DNA of 64,000 nt. It comes from Cyanoderma ruficeps (taxonomy: Eukaryota; Chordata; Aves; Passeriformes; Timaliidae). Shown one piece after another: positions 1 through 21,289 of this stretch. The DNA is taken from positions 16,904,789-16,968,788 of the forward strand of contig VZDJ01007755.1 in NCBI GenBank assembly GCA_008694505.1. The letters are read 5' to 3'. A program made the translations under genes and the position numbers. The notes beneath the pieces were generated by a model. The model searched no databases. It was not told the origin of the DNA and worked only from the letters and a program-made list of their open reading frames with translations. Within the stretch, counting starts at the first letter, position 1, and every line of letters starts with the position of its first letter.

Positions 1-1005
1 TTCCTCAACAGAGACAGGGGCAACCACCTGAGGGAAGTGCCTCTGAAAATACTAATCAGTGATTATAATTTCATATGAATGCCCATGTTCAGCTTTTGTT
101 TGTTACTCCTTTTAACAAACTTTCTAGGTGTCAAAAATATTTTAGCCATCTTGCTTCATATCTGCATTTCATACTCCTTTAAAGAAATACATGTTTTTCG
201 ACATTCATATCAATTAATTCCAACAATGAACAGGCCATTTTCTCCTGTTTTTAACTTTTCAAGAAATAGCACGAATAGACACAAAAACATACAACAGCAC
301 AGATGAAGCTGCAATAAAGCAATGAGGAAGAAAGCTCAAACTAAAGCACTTTGTCTACTTGCAATAAATAAACAGATACATTACATTAAGATGCTGCTTG
401 TCAGTCAATGTCTATTTGATTTTTATATTTTCTCCTTATTTAAGGATATCATTAATAGCTTTCTAGAATGGTTGTCAGAGACCTGTTAGCTGAAACAGCA
501 CAAACCCACTGTATGCATATGGGGAAATTGCAATTCTAAGTATACCTTTGCCTGCAATAAAATTTAAATAAATGAGGAAATAAGCAAGTAAATAAATAAA
601 AAAAAAAACCTGGCCACCTGTCCCTAAAAGGAGATCATTTTCCTTTTCCAGACAAATAGCCTAGTTTATATACAAAGTAAACACTTCCCCACAAAAGTGT
701 AATTGAAGTTTTTTGAGATGCACAAAAAATTAATGAAACAAAGACAGGGAGGCACAGAATCAAACAAATTAATCAAAAGATCATTTAATACTTTTACATC
801 AACTGTTGTTTTGAGACTAACCTAACCTTCAGCCTCACCTGGGTCTTAATCTTTGCTAAAGCAAATTCTGAAAGGCACCCTCTCCAGTGTAATCTATACA
901 TGGCTCAAGGTAAATACCCAGTTGTTTACAGCATCCCTGACCCACCAGTGTCTGAGGTAACTTACCACCCCCAATGGTTATCTTTACAGCACTTTCAGCT
1001 CCTAC
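1..1005 (-). other. GREB1L: GREB1L intron after the fifth coding exon (partial)
   Basis: This is AT-rich intronic sequence starting with the GTAGGA donor at 1005. It has short A-rich runs near 590-610 and no transposon I can recognise. The open frame across 856-1134 is read-through of the exon into the intron. A CAG|GTGAGG junction on the minus strand near 840 resembles a donor, but nothing upstream of it matches GREB1L coding sequence, so I do not call an exon. Confidence 0.7.
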
Positions 1006-1128
1006 CTGTCTGAGTGAACCCTGATTTGTATCCATTAGCTGATCCACCCTCTGGGGTCGTGGACGGTGACACCGAAGGATTTGGTTTAGCAGAGAGGCTA
1101 GCAGCAGATGATTGCCTGCTTCTACATT
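1006..1128 (-). CDS. GREB1L: GREB1L fifth coding exon (Ser/Pro/Thr-rich linker, residues 238-278)
   Basis: This 123-nt, phase 1-1 exon begins [20 protein letters not shown] and ends near [10 protein letters not shown]. It is a low-complexity, Ser/Pro/Thr-rich linker, expected to be disordered and a plausible phosphorylation region; it is much less conserved than the two preceding exons. The acceptor is CTTCGTTTGCAG|AATG, so Glu238 is built as G+AA, and the donor is ACAG|GTAGGA (last exon base 1006). Codon 279 begins with G and is completed outside the window: I found no continuation exon between 1 and 1005. The C-terminal part of GREB1L, including the region reported as glycosyltransferase-like in GREB1, is therefore absent from this window. 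Confidence 0.92.
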
Positions 1129-3070
1129 CTGCAAACGAAGCAGCTACAGTACATATTAACAAGGCCTGCCTTCCAGCAGCAAAGTTCAGCAACACGGTGG
1201 CGAAAGGTGACAAAATGTTAAGAGCACACATGGAGCACGTACAACAAACAGCGGCAAATGGCAGCATTCAACGAAAATACGGATTTGCAGTTTAGTCAAC
1301 TTTGTCTTCTAATTAAGAAAACCTCCATGGGGGCCACTCAGGGGGCCAGGCAAATACAGACCAGATGCTGCAAAACAGCAAGAGCCCTCAGATCACAGCT
1401 TCCAAGAGATTTGAAGAGGACATTGAGATTTGAATCTGGACATGTCCCAGAAAATACTCAGCGACTTCTGTGGCACAACCTGTATACAAACCGTCATATG
1501 TTGCCCTTTAAAAGGAGAAGTTGTGCTGAAACCCAGATTTTTAATATGCCCCCACAAACCTTCAGGGAGATCTCAGCACCCTTAGTGTCTGTCTAGATGA
1601 AAACTGAGTCGAGGGAGGAGAAAGTCACCTTGAAAATCACATATTAGTCCATTTTTAAAACTGAGTTCTAATCAGGATTTGTTTTAAGACAAGGGTTTAA
1701 GTGTTTAAAAGCACTCTTCTTCTAATTAGACCTCTAACGTTAGTGAAGAGTGAAAGGTTACCAGATGGACGGCAGCAATATGGGGATAGAACCTATCAAA
1801 TTAATGCCCATGAAGTTGACTTTTGGTTGATTTTCTAAACTTTCATGGGTGCTCAGAACACTTGCAATTAGCATACAGCCAAAAGTGAAACTGGTAGTTG
1901 CTTATTCCACACGTGCATTAATCCTAACTGCATTTACCAGGACACACACCAACTCCAACTGCATGAGCATAAGGGAGGGGTTTCAGAAAAAACATCCCAA
2001 AAGTAAAATAAGGCTTCCTTTGTCTGTATTTGGAATTTCACTACCATATTAAAAATTTGTGTCATTTTTGTGAAAAAATGCTGTTGAAAAGCCACATGCA
2101 CACTGAAGCAGTACTTAATTATCCTTGTAACAGAGAAAAGCAGCTGAAGCCAGGATCCATTTGAACCACTAACTGATACAAACTATAATCACTCATACAG
2201 CTCGGTGATAACCATCTCTTTCTGGTGTCATGCAGCTATTCACATGAGGATGTGACTCTTCAGATTTCTGTCAGTCCTCCTGCAGAGCTTCCCCTCTCTT
2301 CACATCAACTTTTTGGAACAACAGGGACCAGATTGAACTCTGTCTTCACTGAGTGAGACCACAAATGAAAAGGTCAGGTAGTCTGCACATAAACCCACTT
2401 GGTAGACAGTGAGTAGGTAAACCACTCCTTCCTTGAGTTTTTGCATGGTTCTAGCTCCAAAAACCTGCATCCTCCAATAAGAGACACCATGGCTACCTTG
2501 CCTTGGGGTCACACATATACCCCCTTTTAGCACATAATATCACACGGGCTGCTCTGGTAGAGGGTAAGACCAAGTGTAAAACACTGCAAATGGAAGAAGC
2601 ATCCAAGTCTTTTCTTTCCCTGAGATCAATGACCTGAGATTTCTTAATCTTACAGCATGCTAGCTATCCTCAGGCATGAGACAGACTGTATTGCACCTGC
2701 AAAGATGAATATCAGTGCAAAACCAATGTTGCAGCCCTGGCTGTGAGTCACCTTGCTTCAGGCACATAAAAGAATTCATCAGACTGAGTAACCACTTTTC
2801 CTCTACCAAGGTGACTGCATACTCTAAGATGGGCAGATCTAGGGCTGCCACCAAAAGTACAGGGAGATGAAGGAAGAGTGTTTACAATCACATGGTTGTT
2901 ATTAAGACTTACACTTTGGCAAAATCCAAACTTTAGTGAAATCAGTGAGAATTTTTCCTTCAAGAAGGCACTTTTGAATGCATACATTTTCAACAGCAAC
3001 TTGCGATTTTTCATTCAACATCACCCCTAACAGCATAAAATACCCCGAATGGAATGGGCACCTTTATTAC
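1129..3070 (-). other. GREB1L: GREB1L intron between fourth and fifth coding exons
   Basis: This 1942-nt intron runs from the GTAATA donor at 3070 to the TTTGCAG acceptor ending at 1129. I see ordinary AT-rich sequence, no repeat family and no further exon. Open frames inside it are short and show no recognisable protein. Confidence 0.85.
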
Positions 3071-3247
3071 CTTTCCAGCAAATAAGGGGTCCCTTTGACA
3101 GTACACCTTGGGAGCTTCTTACTAGGTAGTACTTTAAGTGCTTCTGCTTCTTTGGCTGAGTGGTTAATTTCAGGTTGATATGATTGGAAAACTCTGTGAA
3201 GTACCGAAATCCTCTTTCTCCACAGCCTATACAATTCCCAGAAAACC
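3071..3247 (-). CDS. GREB1L: GREB1L fourth coding exon (Cys/His-rich segment, residues 179-237)
   Basis: This exon is 177 nt, the same length as the previous one, and phase 1-1. The frame begins [20 protein letters not shown], continues [21 protein letters not shown] and ends near GPLICWK. A C-x2-C pair (residues 184 and 187), His201 and Cys235, followed by Cys239 in the next exon, could form a small metal-binding fold; that is inference and not a named domain call. A basic patch (PKKQKHLK, about 210-217) follows. GREB1 has a closely similar block, but residues such as the CGERGFRYF wording match GREB1L as I recall it. The acceptor is GTTCTTCCAG|GG and the donor is AAAG|GTAATA (last exon base 3071). 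Glu238 is split across the next junction. Confidence 0.95.
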
Positions 3248-12278
<9,031 letters not shown>

Positions 12279-12479
12279 CATCAGTAGTGCAAGACCCTTC
12301 AGGGGCAGGTTTTTGTGAGTATGGGATTGGTGGACTACTTGAATCTGACATGTCTTCATCCTCTTCTTCATCTTCCATTTCATTAACAGTTTGGTTGGTA
12401 GTAGAAAAGTCCAGGTTTCCATTTTGTGAATAGCGATGTACTAACTCTTTATCCAACTCTTCTACCTTTGGCTTCACAT
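12279..12479 (-). CDS. GREB1L: GREB1L second coding exon (acidic, Ser/Pro linker; residues 53-119)
   Basis: This 201-nt, phase 1-1 exon continues GREB1L. It encodes a charged, probably disordered stretch: a lysine/glutamate-rich start ([12 protein letters not shown]), an acidic run at about residues 86-95 ([10 protein letters not shown]), then a Ser/Pro segment ([18 protein letters not shown], about 97-114) and CTTD before the junction. The paralog GREB1 has a similar acidic and Pro-rich linker here. The acceptor is TTATTCTTCAG|ATGTG. The donor is the weak sequence GATG|GTTGGT (last exon base 12279), which forms a tandem donor with a second GT 4 nt downstream. The upstream intron is only 326 nt; the downstream intron is about 7.1 kb. 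Reading frame, acceptor, size and continuity with the next exon agree, so the exon call is firm. Confidence 0.94.
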
Positions 12480-13022
<543 letters not shown>

Positions 13023-13633
13023 TTACAAAATTAAGACAGAGGTCTTACTATCCTCCATGACAGTGATACAAAGTTAGTAAGAAAATACGCTGTGGAAACA
13101 ACATCTCTAACTAGCACCACACGTTCATGTTTCTCTCTCAATCTGGCAGACTGCATCCTTCTGTTCCACTAAGCTTTGAGCACTTTTCCAGCACACTGCT
13201 CTGTGTCTTCTGCATACATGGCCTCTCAACAGCCTCAAGAACCTGCCTGCTACAAAAAAAGTAATGGAGGGTAGATAAAATCATTATTATTTGGGGGTTT
13301 TTTGGATATTCAGGATAGAATACAGATGGGTACATAACAAAAAAAAGAAATCAAGTCTGGCTTCATCAGTTTTTGCCAAAGAGTGAGTTTACACGATTTT
13401 TCACTTGTCAGTATGCCATATTTGGAGAAAACCTTTACGCAAAGACATCCAACAACTTGAATTTTTGCTCTTGCTCATATTAACTGAAATTACATGGAAG
13501 GTCAGCTTCTCTGTCTTTTCAGAATCTCTTCACCTCCTGTCTTCAATGTAATACTGTGATTTACATGTAGTCTGACCTATAAGAATCTAATTATACTCTT
13601 ATAACAAAAGATACACATTAAAAAGGAGAGAAA

Positions 13634-13667
13634 TAACTTCTAGAAGTTACTTTAGAAGTAACTTCTA
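13634..13667. repeat. Nested palindrome and 12-bp hairpin
   Basis: TAACTTCTAGAAGTTA (13634-13649) is a perfect 16-bp palindrome. Overlapping it, TAGAAGTTACTT (13641-13652) and AAGTAACTTCTA (13656-13667) form a perfect 12-bp stem with a 3-nt loop. The result is alternating copies of one short unit in opposite orientations. No gene or transposon accounts for it. Confidence 0.85.
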
Positions 13668-16600
13668 AAAAACATTCAGCAAATACAGGGAAATGTCTTT
13701 ATTTGAGATTATGCTTTACACTCATAGAGCGATAACAACCGTTCAAATATCTGCTTTAACAATTAATATTTCTGTTTATATCGACGACAAACTTCGGAAC
13801 TTAATTAAATATTCAAGCCCAAACAGACCTGGAGATCATTTCTTCTCCTTGGATAGCATCACACAGCCCATAGACTGTTATATTTGTGCACCTAGCACTA
13901 GGATTTGGACTCTCAGATTTAAACATTTAGTGACAGGATGGTCATGGAAGATTTTAAAATGAGCTCAGGGAGACTCACTGAAATATGAAATTTTCCACTT
14001 TGCTAGATCATTATACCATGTGACATTTGTTCCAAAGAAACAGAAATCTAACATTTTCCAATATTCAGAACACAAGACTGAACTTTCAGAGAAATCTATT
14101 TCAACAGAGAAAAGTTTTGCCCAGTTAAATCAACAGACACAAAAGTATAAAACCTTATAACATTATCTTTGTATTTCCCCTCACTAGATGTCACCTAGCC
14201 CTACAAACAGGAAGAGACCTTGGCCAAGAAGATAAGTTGGCATTTTGAAAACCTACAGTTCCACTCCTGCCTTATCACCAGGTTGCTCAAGGTCCTCAGG
14301 GCCACCTGTAAAAGGGCAATAATCATGACAGCCACTTCCAGCAGCCTTTGAGGTCTGCTGGTGTAGACAAATATCTAAGAGCTAATTATTACTACACTAC
14401 TGGATGCATAGGTGTGAAACAAATCAAATTATTCACCTCTAACCTGGGAGAGAGGGTCAGTTCCCTGTTCAGAGACTTCATGCAGCTTTGGGAAAATAAT
14501 TCCCCATCTCTGATTTAGACTGCCTTTTAATAAATTTTGTGGCAACTACACTTCTCTACCCCAACCAGAGACAATGCCAGATAAAAAAACATTTCTTAAC
14601 CTGACACATTCTGCTATTTCAGCAGTGAAATACCTAAGATTAGTGGATTCTCTTTTCCCTTCTATAAGTTTTCATTAAATTTGGAAATGGCAGGGACTGT
14701 GTACAAACACACAACTACAAAGTGTGTTAGGAAAAAAACTACACTGAAGCAGTATTAAGGTTACAGTAAACTAAAGCCTGTCAGGTGCTTTTGAAAAAAA
14801 AGAATTGATGGAAATCAGCTAAGTGACTGAAACATTTATTTTACTGAAATTAGTGACGAAACATCCATAAATGTAAGTGAAATCATGACAGACTATTATT
14901 AAATTTCATGCAATAAAATTTAATTTCTCTGCTATTTATGTCAGTTATGATGTGTTTAAGGTAAGATTCCAGGAATGTATTCAAATGGATAGACTTCAGT
15001 TAAAGCACCATAATGAAAATGAATCAACCTTTATGAATAAGAAAATTTGCAATTCCCACACCAGAACATCTGCATGAAGTCTGTTCATTTTCCATGTTTT
15101 GTACAGCCTACCTGTTGTATAAAATCTATGACAACTCTTTTAATTTTGATGGGAAGCTATTAATAAAGCATAGCACACACACAGCAAAAATGCTGGCAAT
15201 TTGATTTGCTTCCCTGGCATCTATACAAGAAGACTTGCCTGTGCACGGAGACTGCCACAGATTTACCCAAGAAAGCTGGTTAATGTTACCATAGGATATT
15301 TCTAGCTTGCCAAGGGGAAACAAGATTGTTGGTGGAAATGCCAAGTAAAGAAAAGCTCAGGGAGCAGAGCTTGTGTGAGTTCTGGTCCCTGCAGCGTGGA
15401 AGCAGAGCAGAAGGAAGGTGTGTCAGGGATGTGCTTGTGCAAGATGGGGCAGGCAGAGGTATCAGGGGGCAGAGTGGCCCCGGGTCCCGCTGGGCTGCAG
15501 CTGAGGGAGCTGCGAGCCCTGGAGAACAGCATGGGGCAGCTCATTTCCTAACACTGCCTGAGGCCATTAGGGCAGCTGGGCCTCATTTGGAGTTCAACAG
15601 AGCTGGGGAGGGGAGAGCAGGGGTTTTTCCTTCTTCAAGGGAAAGGAGGTGGCAAGACCCTCCAACAGTGAGCTACTGCCTGGTTCAGGTTGTGCTATCT
15701 TGATCCAGCCTCCCCAAAAGCCAGAGCACTAATTCAAGGGAGTAACTCCTTAGTGTTTCTGCACTAGATTATACCCCTAAATGCCTGGTGCTATTAGGAA
15801 ATGTTTAATTTTCCTCCTCACAGCGTAAATGGGAGGCAGCCTCCAGTGACCACAACTCAGCAGCAGCAGAGACAGAATGTGCTTTAAATGGGCTGAGGGG
15901 GCTTGAGGAGGCAACAGAGCCTGAAGGAAAAATCAACTGATGGAATTTAAAGGGAGGCAAAAATCCCCCAAAAAACCCCCACCAAAACCAAAGAACATTT
16001 CTCTTATTAAGACATGTGTCTGCCATATCTGCATTTAAATATGACCAAAGCCAATGATTTAACATAACTAAGTTAACGCTCACAGTTAAAAAAGTCACCT
16101 AAATAATATGTCTATCCAACATTCATATATGAGGTCATGTAGTGAAAATAAAACAAACCAACCCCTCTTGCTTTCTATAGTGAAATTAAGACAAGGTTTT
16201 CTTAAAATTCTGCCCATCTGATGCATCAGTGAGCTTGGGAGGATGTGGGAAAGACATTCCATTGTTGAGTTCATCTGAGCCGATCTGACACAGCGACTGA
16301 GAGAAAACAGAGCTGGACTTGACTCAGGAGCTCCTCCCTGATCTCACAAACCTGTTTTTATGCTGCCAACTCTGGCACATCGGGGCTCACCCTTGTGTCC
16401 ATTGTTCCACACCCAGCAACATAGGACTTAACTGTGCTGGAACCTACCTGTGTGCACTGAGAGGTTTCCAATAGGCAGGAGGTTTGATGAGATGATAAAT
16501 AATTATTTCCATGTCTACATGCACACTAATTGTAGCTAGCTCAGCACAGAGCTGGTTAGATTCCCAGCAATGAGCAATCTGCACATCTCTAATTCAGTAT

Positions 16601-17859
16601 ACCAGCCCTCACCTTTCCTTCTACCTGCACCACTGGATGGATAGCAGTGTTATTCTTAAGTTGCCTACTTCCCTTGGTGACCTTTTGAGGTCTGTTTTGG
16701 ATTGAACTCTACAGAATGGTAGTATGTGCAAAGTGTGTGAGTATTTAGCTGCTAAACCTTTTCCTTCCACACTGCCCTACTAAGGAAGAAGGAGGTTCAA
16801 TTTGGCAACTTCTTTGGCAACTTTGTCCTTCCAAGGTTTCCCCTCTACCGCAACAACTTTCCCACTGTACACAGATGAATTTTATTTAATTTCCTTAAAA
16901 CTTACTATGGGGATTAGAAGACATTATCAGAATTGAATAATTTCAAACTCAAATCTGAAAGAAAACATGAAACAATAGGGGAATTTCCTAGAATTTAGAT
17001 CACCTCCACCTCCAGGCTCTCTCTCTCTCTCTTAGCATTCTTCTCTGAAAAGATTCAAATACTAAAGCACCACCCAACACATCTCCATTGCTGCTGTACT
17101 TCTTCAAAGCAAATTTCCTAAACCCACTTCAAGTCTTCTTTGCAGTAGCCCATCACTGAACTAGAGGATTGACCATGAGATTTGCTGGAGTGAGAACTGC
17201 CTTACAAAAGAGCTGGAAGGCAGCCCTCACATTTCAATCTGTCCCCTTACAAAGACACATGGAACAAGGCAATTGTGAAATTCCTCTAACCTGACCACAG
17301 GTAAAGGAGGATTATTCCTATAGCATTTAATAAAACAATTAATATAGGCATTCATTGTGGAAAGCAAAACTACAGTTACCATGAGCTTCTATCCAGGCAG
17401 ACAGAAATGGAAATAACAAAAGCAAAATTTCAAAGAGAATTGATTTTAACACTGCATCACTTAACTGTGTGGTGAAAGACTCAGGGAAATTCTAATCACT
17501 GTTTCGAACCCAGAAGCTGAATTTACAAAAAGGCCTTGTCAATTCAAGCAAATAATCTTGTTCCATGTGGTCACCCAGGTTTCAAAAGTCTGTGAAGAAA
17601 CATGACATGGGATGTTTGAGAAAAACCAGAGCCCAGGTCCAGCAGTGTGTAAGTACAGTAAACATTACCCACTTTTAGATAGGAAAAAAGATGACTATGC
17701 TTCTTTAGATTTTTTTTTTAAAAAAAGTCACCTCTGAAAAGTGGATCATTACTCAATAACTCTTGGGAGCCAGAACTGCACATTGAGCTGAAGGCTCTGC
17801 TGGTAAAAATATAATCAGATCATTCAGTACACCAGATACCACATATTTGGCCTCCAGGT

Positions 17860-17871
17860 GGGTCATGACCC
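17860..17871. promoter_or_regulatory. TREpal-like palindrome GGGTCATGACCC
   Basis: A perfect 12-bp palindrome made of two GGTCA half-sites inverted with no spacer. It differs from the classical TREpal (AGGTCATGACCT, bound by thyroid and retinoid receptors) only at the two outermost bases. Binding is inferred from the motif alone. Confidence 0.3.
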
Positions 17872-20437
17872 CAGAGACTTTAAAGGAGAGGAACCGAACT
17901 GGAGGATGAGGGAGGGGGTGAGTGTTGTTGTTATGGCTTAAAGCAATTTCACAATTACCTGATAGCGAATGATGAATCTGATGCAAACACCCTCCATTAA
18001 GTCAGCTCTATCAAGTCCTTACTTTGTGTTTAACCTAATAATGTAATTGTGTTCTCCAAAACACATAATCTGGCTTCTGATCTGGCCTACCCCCCAGAAA
18101 AGTTTCTCTTCAAAGGCAAAAAAAGCAAGTTCCTCCACAAAGGCATCGCCAGGCCCAGCACAGCTTCTCTGTATCTCAAAGGGTTATCTCAGGCAAAGAG
18201 AGACCAGGCATTTATTTGTGCTGCAGAATAATGAACTGGTTGTTTCAGGTACAGCTAGTGTTTCTGATTTACATCAGAACATGGTTTATGTTTACATCAT
18301 TTTTAGTCATGTTCTGGGAGTATTATTTTTTCCCATTAGAGCATCACTAGGATGCACCCTGAACACGCATACACAGAAAAGATGTCAGGTAATAATGACA
18401 ATAGCAAATATATACACTCATTAAAAGTGCAGATTTCAAAGTCAAAAGTCTATATACAGCACAAGCTGTAGCATTCAGTGGGGAAGACTTATGTGTGACT
18501 CAAAACAAGATGGTAAGGTGGAGCAAAAGCCTTACTTCATAAACACTGCAAGATCCCTTTTTCCCTCCTCACAGTCTTTTCAAGGTCTTGAGATTCTCAT
18601 CTTGTTTTGTCTTCATTAGGGATATTCAAACTCAGCTGTGAAAGAGCTTACAATCTTATGTAGCAGGTGACAGATAAATAACTTATTCACATCTTTTAAG
18701 AAAAATTAATTAGTTTGAATTTACCCTATTTACAGTGAAGTTTCCTCTCATGTTTATTTTTCATTTTATTTTTAAGAAAATACTGTTTTCATCCAATACC
18801 ATTTAGAGTCTCATCTTTCAGTCTAATGTTGCCACTATTGTGTAAGGGTAATGGGAAGGATTAAGAACATATATTTTTTTCCTGACGGGGTTCTCTTATT
18901 GCTCAGTTAATGGTATCTGTACTTGGAGTATTGCATCAGATTAACTGGGATTTGGACAATTCCTTACACAGAGACAGAAAAATGCACATACTACAGAGCC
19001 ACATGCAGGATGCTGGAGGAGGGTAGCTGTTTCCCCACAACATCAAACAGAAAGCAAATCACAAGTGGTCTTAATATGGAGGCTGCTATGCCCTTACTGC
19101 TCTATACCTTCCACCCCGAGACTATTCCTACCACCCTCAGGAACAGCTCACAAAACAATAAACATACTAAAGGTAAAATTAACACTTGGATGCAGGATGG
19201 TGTTACTAAGCTGAACTTACATGCACGAAGCTATCAACTTCAAATCACCCCCGAGTGCTGCAAAAAATTAAGTCTGAATTGCATTATCACAAATTCAGTG
19301 ACCTGGGAGTTTTCAGCTTCACAGAATGACCCAGCAGTGATGTAACACTGAGGCTGGCAAAAACCACCAAGAAACAGCAACTGAAACACCATCTCATCTC
19401 AACCTAAAGTTTGAAATGTTTCTTTAGTTCTTTCTAACAGTGTTATCCACAGAGCTGTGCACACAAAGACCAGTTTACAACCATGATCAAACACAGAATA
19501 CACTGAGAGGCACAATGGTACAGAAGTCACTGCAAGCTGAGCTCAAGTCAAGTTTTACAAAACGGCACTGGCTTTACTTTTCTCCAGGTTATGGCTCCCA
19601 CTCAGGAAAAATAATGCTGCATTCTAGACAGGTTAAACTCTTACAATGCAGTGAGAGGAAAACTGGTGCAGACAGTGCACCAACAAATTCCTCTAGTGAG
19701 GACTGAGGTGATTTAACATTAAGCATGTTCCAAGCTTCATTTGATGCCATTTCCTCAAAAAAAAGATGCAATAAGCAGATGAAGGAAAACATATAAAAAC
19801 TCTCAGGAGTTAATTATGTGGATTTAGCCTACTCTGACTGCAAAGCTTTTGGAGTCCTTTCAAATGATGGTATGAAGTGAGCAGATAAGTTACTGTGGAG
19901 GTTTTGTAGGGTTTTCTAAGTAAATGTGTAGAAGATGGAGCAAATCGTTTTACGCTGCAGGGACTTTCACAGTATACACAGGAAAACGAACTAAGCACTC
20001 TTAACAGAAGGGATAAATTTCTCTTTCAATAGTAAAACCTTCAGGTGGGAAAAAAAGGGTTATCAACCTACAAACATTGATTTTGAAGTTTAGGTATTGT
20101 TAAAAGACTGCATTATTTTAAAAGGAGTATATGCTCACACAGTCGTGGCAGGGAGGGCACAAATTAAGCACCAAGGAGCACTTTTGAAAAGCTGAGCCTG
20201 CTTCCTTAAGACATGCATGGTCATACATAGCCTTCCCCACTTATGTTTTCTGTCCTAAATCAACAGGACTATTAACCACATTATTAATGCCAGTGCAGTA
20301 CAACCAAATCAGCAATGATGCTTAATCCTAGCTATAGGATCAAGGCATATTTTTGCTGTGTAGTTTTGATTTTGCAATTAGTTGCAGACATGAATTCCAA
20401 TTTACTCTTCCAACAACCTGGCGTGTTCGCACAGTCA

Positions 20438-21289
20438 GGCAGTTACGTGCCTGAATCACCTCTCTGCCCAGCAAGATCATGGAGCAGATCCTCCTGGAAG
20501 CTATGCTAAGGCACACCTTATTTAAGGAAAATAAGGAGGTCACTGGTGACAGCCAACATGGCTTCACCAAGGACAAATCATGCCTGAAAAATTGGTAATC
20601 TTCTACAATGGGGTTACAGTGCTGGGAAGGGACCCCATGTGGAGGGACCTCACAGGCTTGAGAGGTCGTCCCATGAAAACTTCATGAAGGTCCTGCACCT
20701 GGGTTGGGACAACCGCAGGCCTAAACACAGGCTGGATGAGGAATGGATTGAGAGCAGCCCTGAGGTGAAGGATTTAGGGATGTTGGTTGACAAGAAGAGC
20801 AACATGACCCAGCCATGTGCACTTGCAGCCCAGAAGGCCAACTGCATCCTGAGCTCCATCATAAGCAGCATGGCCAGCAGGCCAAGGGAGGTGGCCCTGC
20901 CCCTCTACTCTGCTCTGGTGAGACTCCACCTGGAGGGCTGGATCCAGCTCTGGGGTCTCCATCATACTAAGAACGATGTACATCAGCTGGAGAAGGTCCA
21001 GAGGAGGGTCATGATTATGATCAGAGAGCTGGAGCTTTTTCTGTGAGAAAAGGCTGTAAGAATTGAGGCTGTTCAGCCTGGAGAAGAGAAAGCTCCAGGC
21101 AGGCCTCCAGAGCCTAGGAGAAAGGGCAAGGAGTGACATAACAAGGGGAAATGGCTTTAAACTGAAAGAAGATAGGTGTCCAGTAAGTATTAGGAAGAAA
21201 TTCTTCATTGTGAGGGTGGTGAGGCACTGGGTTTGGAACTAGATGGTCTTGAAGGCCCCTTCCAACTCAACCCGTTCTGTGATTCCATG
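20438..21289 (+). mobile_element. CR1 LINE, 5'-truncated and internally deleted
   Basis: This is a degenerate avian CR1 retrotransposon in the plus orientation. The 5' part (about 20455-20620) translates, with a frameshift, to reverse-transcriptase-like pieces such as [10 protein letters not shown] and [12 protein letters not shown]. The frame from 20639 to 21046 carries the usual C-terminal block (HLGW, EEWIESSPE, KDLGMLVD, CALAAQKAN, LPLYSALVR). Between them the central RT region, including the catalytic Asp-Asp motif, is missing, as judged from my memory of the family. A second short deletion lies near 21228, where GAGGCACTGG joins directly to the TTTGGAACTAGATGG part of the 3' end. The element closes with two octamer units, GTTCTGTG and ATTCCATG, the CR1 tail signature. 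It is non-functional and antisense to GREB1L. The 5' border is approximate. Confidence 0.93.

Noticed and set aside
856..1134. Extra GREB1L exon downstream of the fifth coding exon
   Set aside because: The open frame spans the donor in a different frame from the exon; the sequence after the donor does not resemble GREB1L and only a weak donor-like CAG|GTGAGG is present near 840.
15326..15703. 125-codon plus-strand open frame in a GC-richer stretch
   Set aside because: No recognisable protein, no convincing splice sites around it and few CpGs; probably a compositional patch in the intron.
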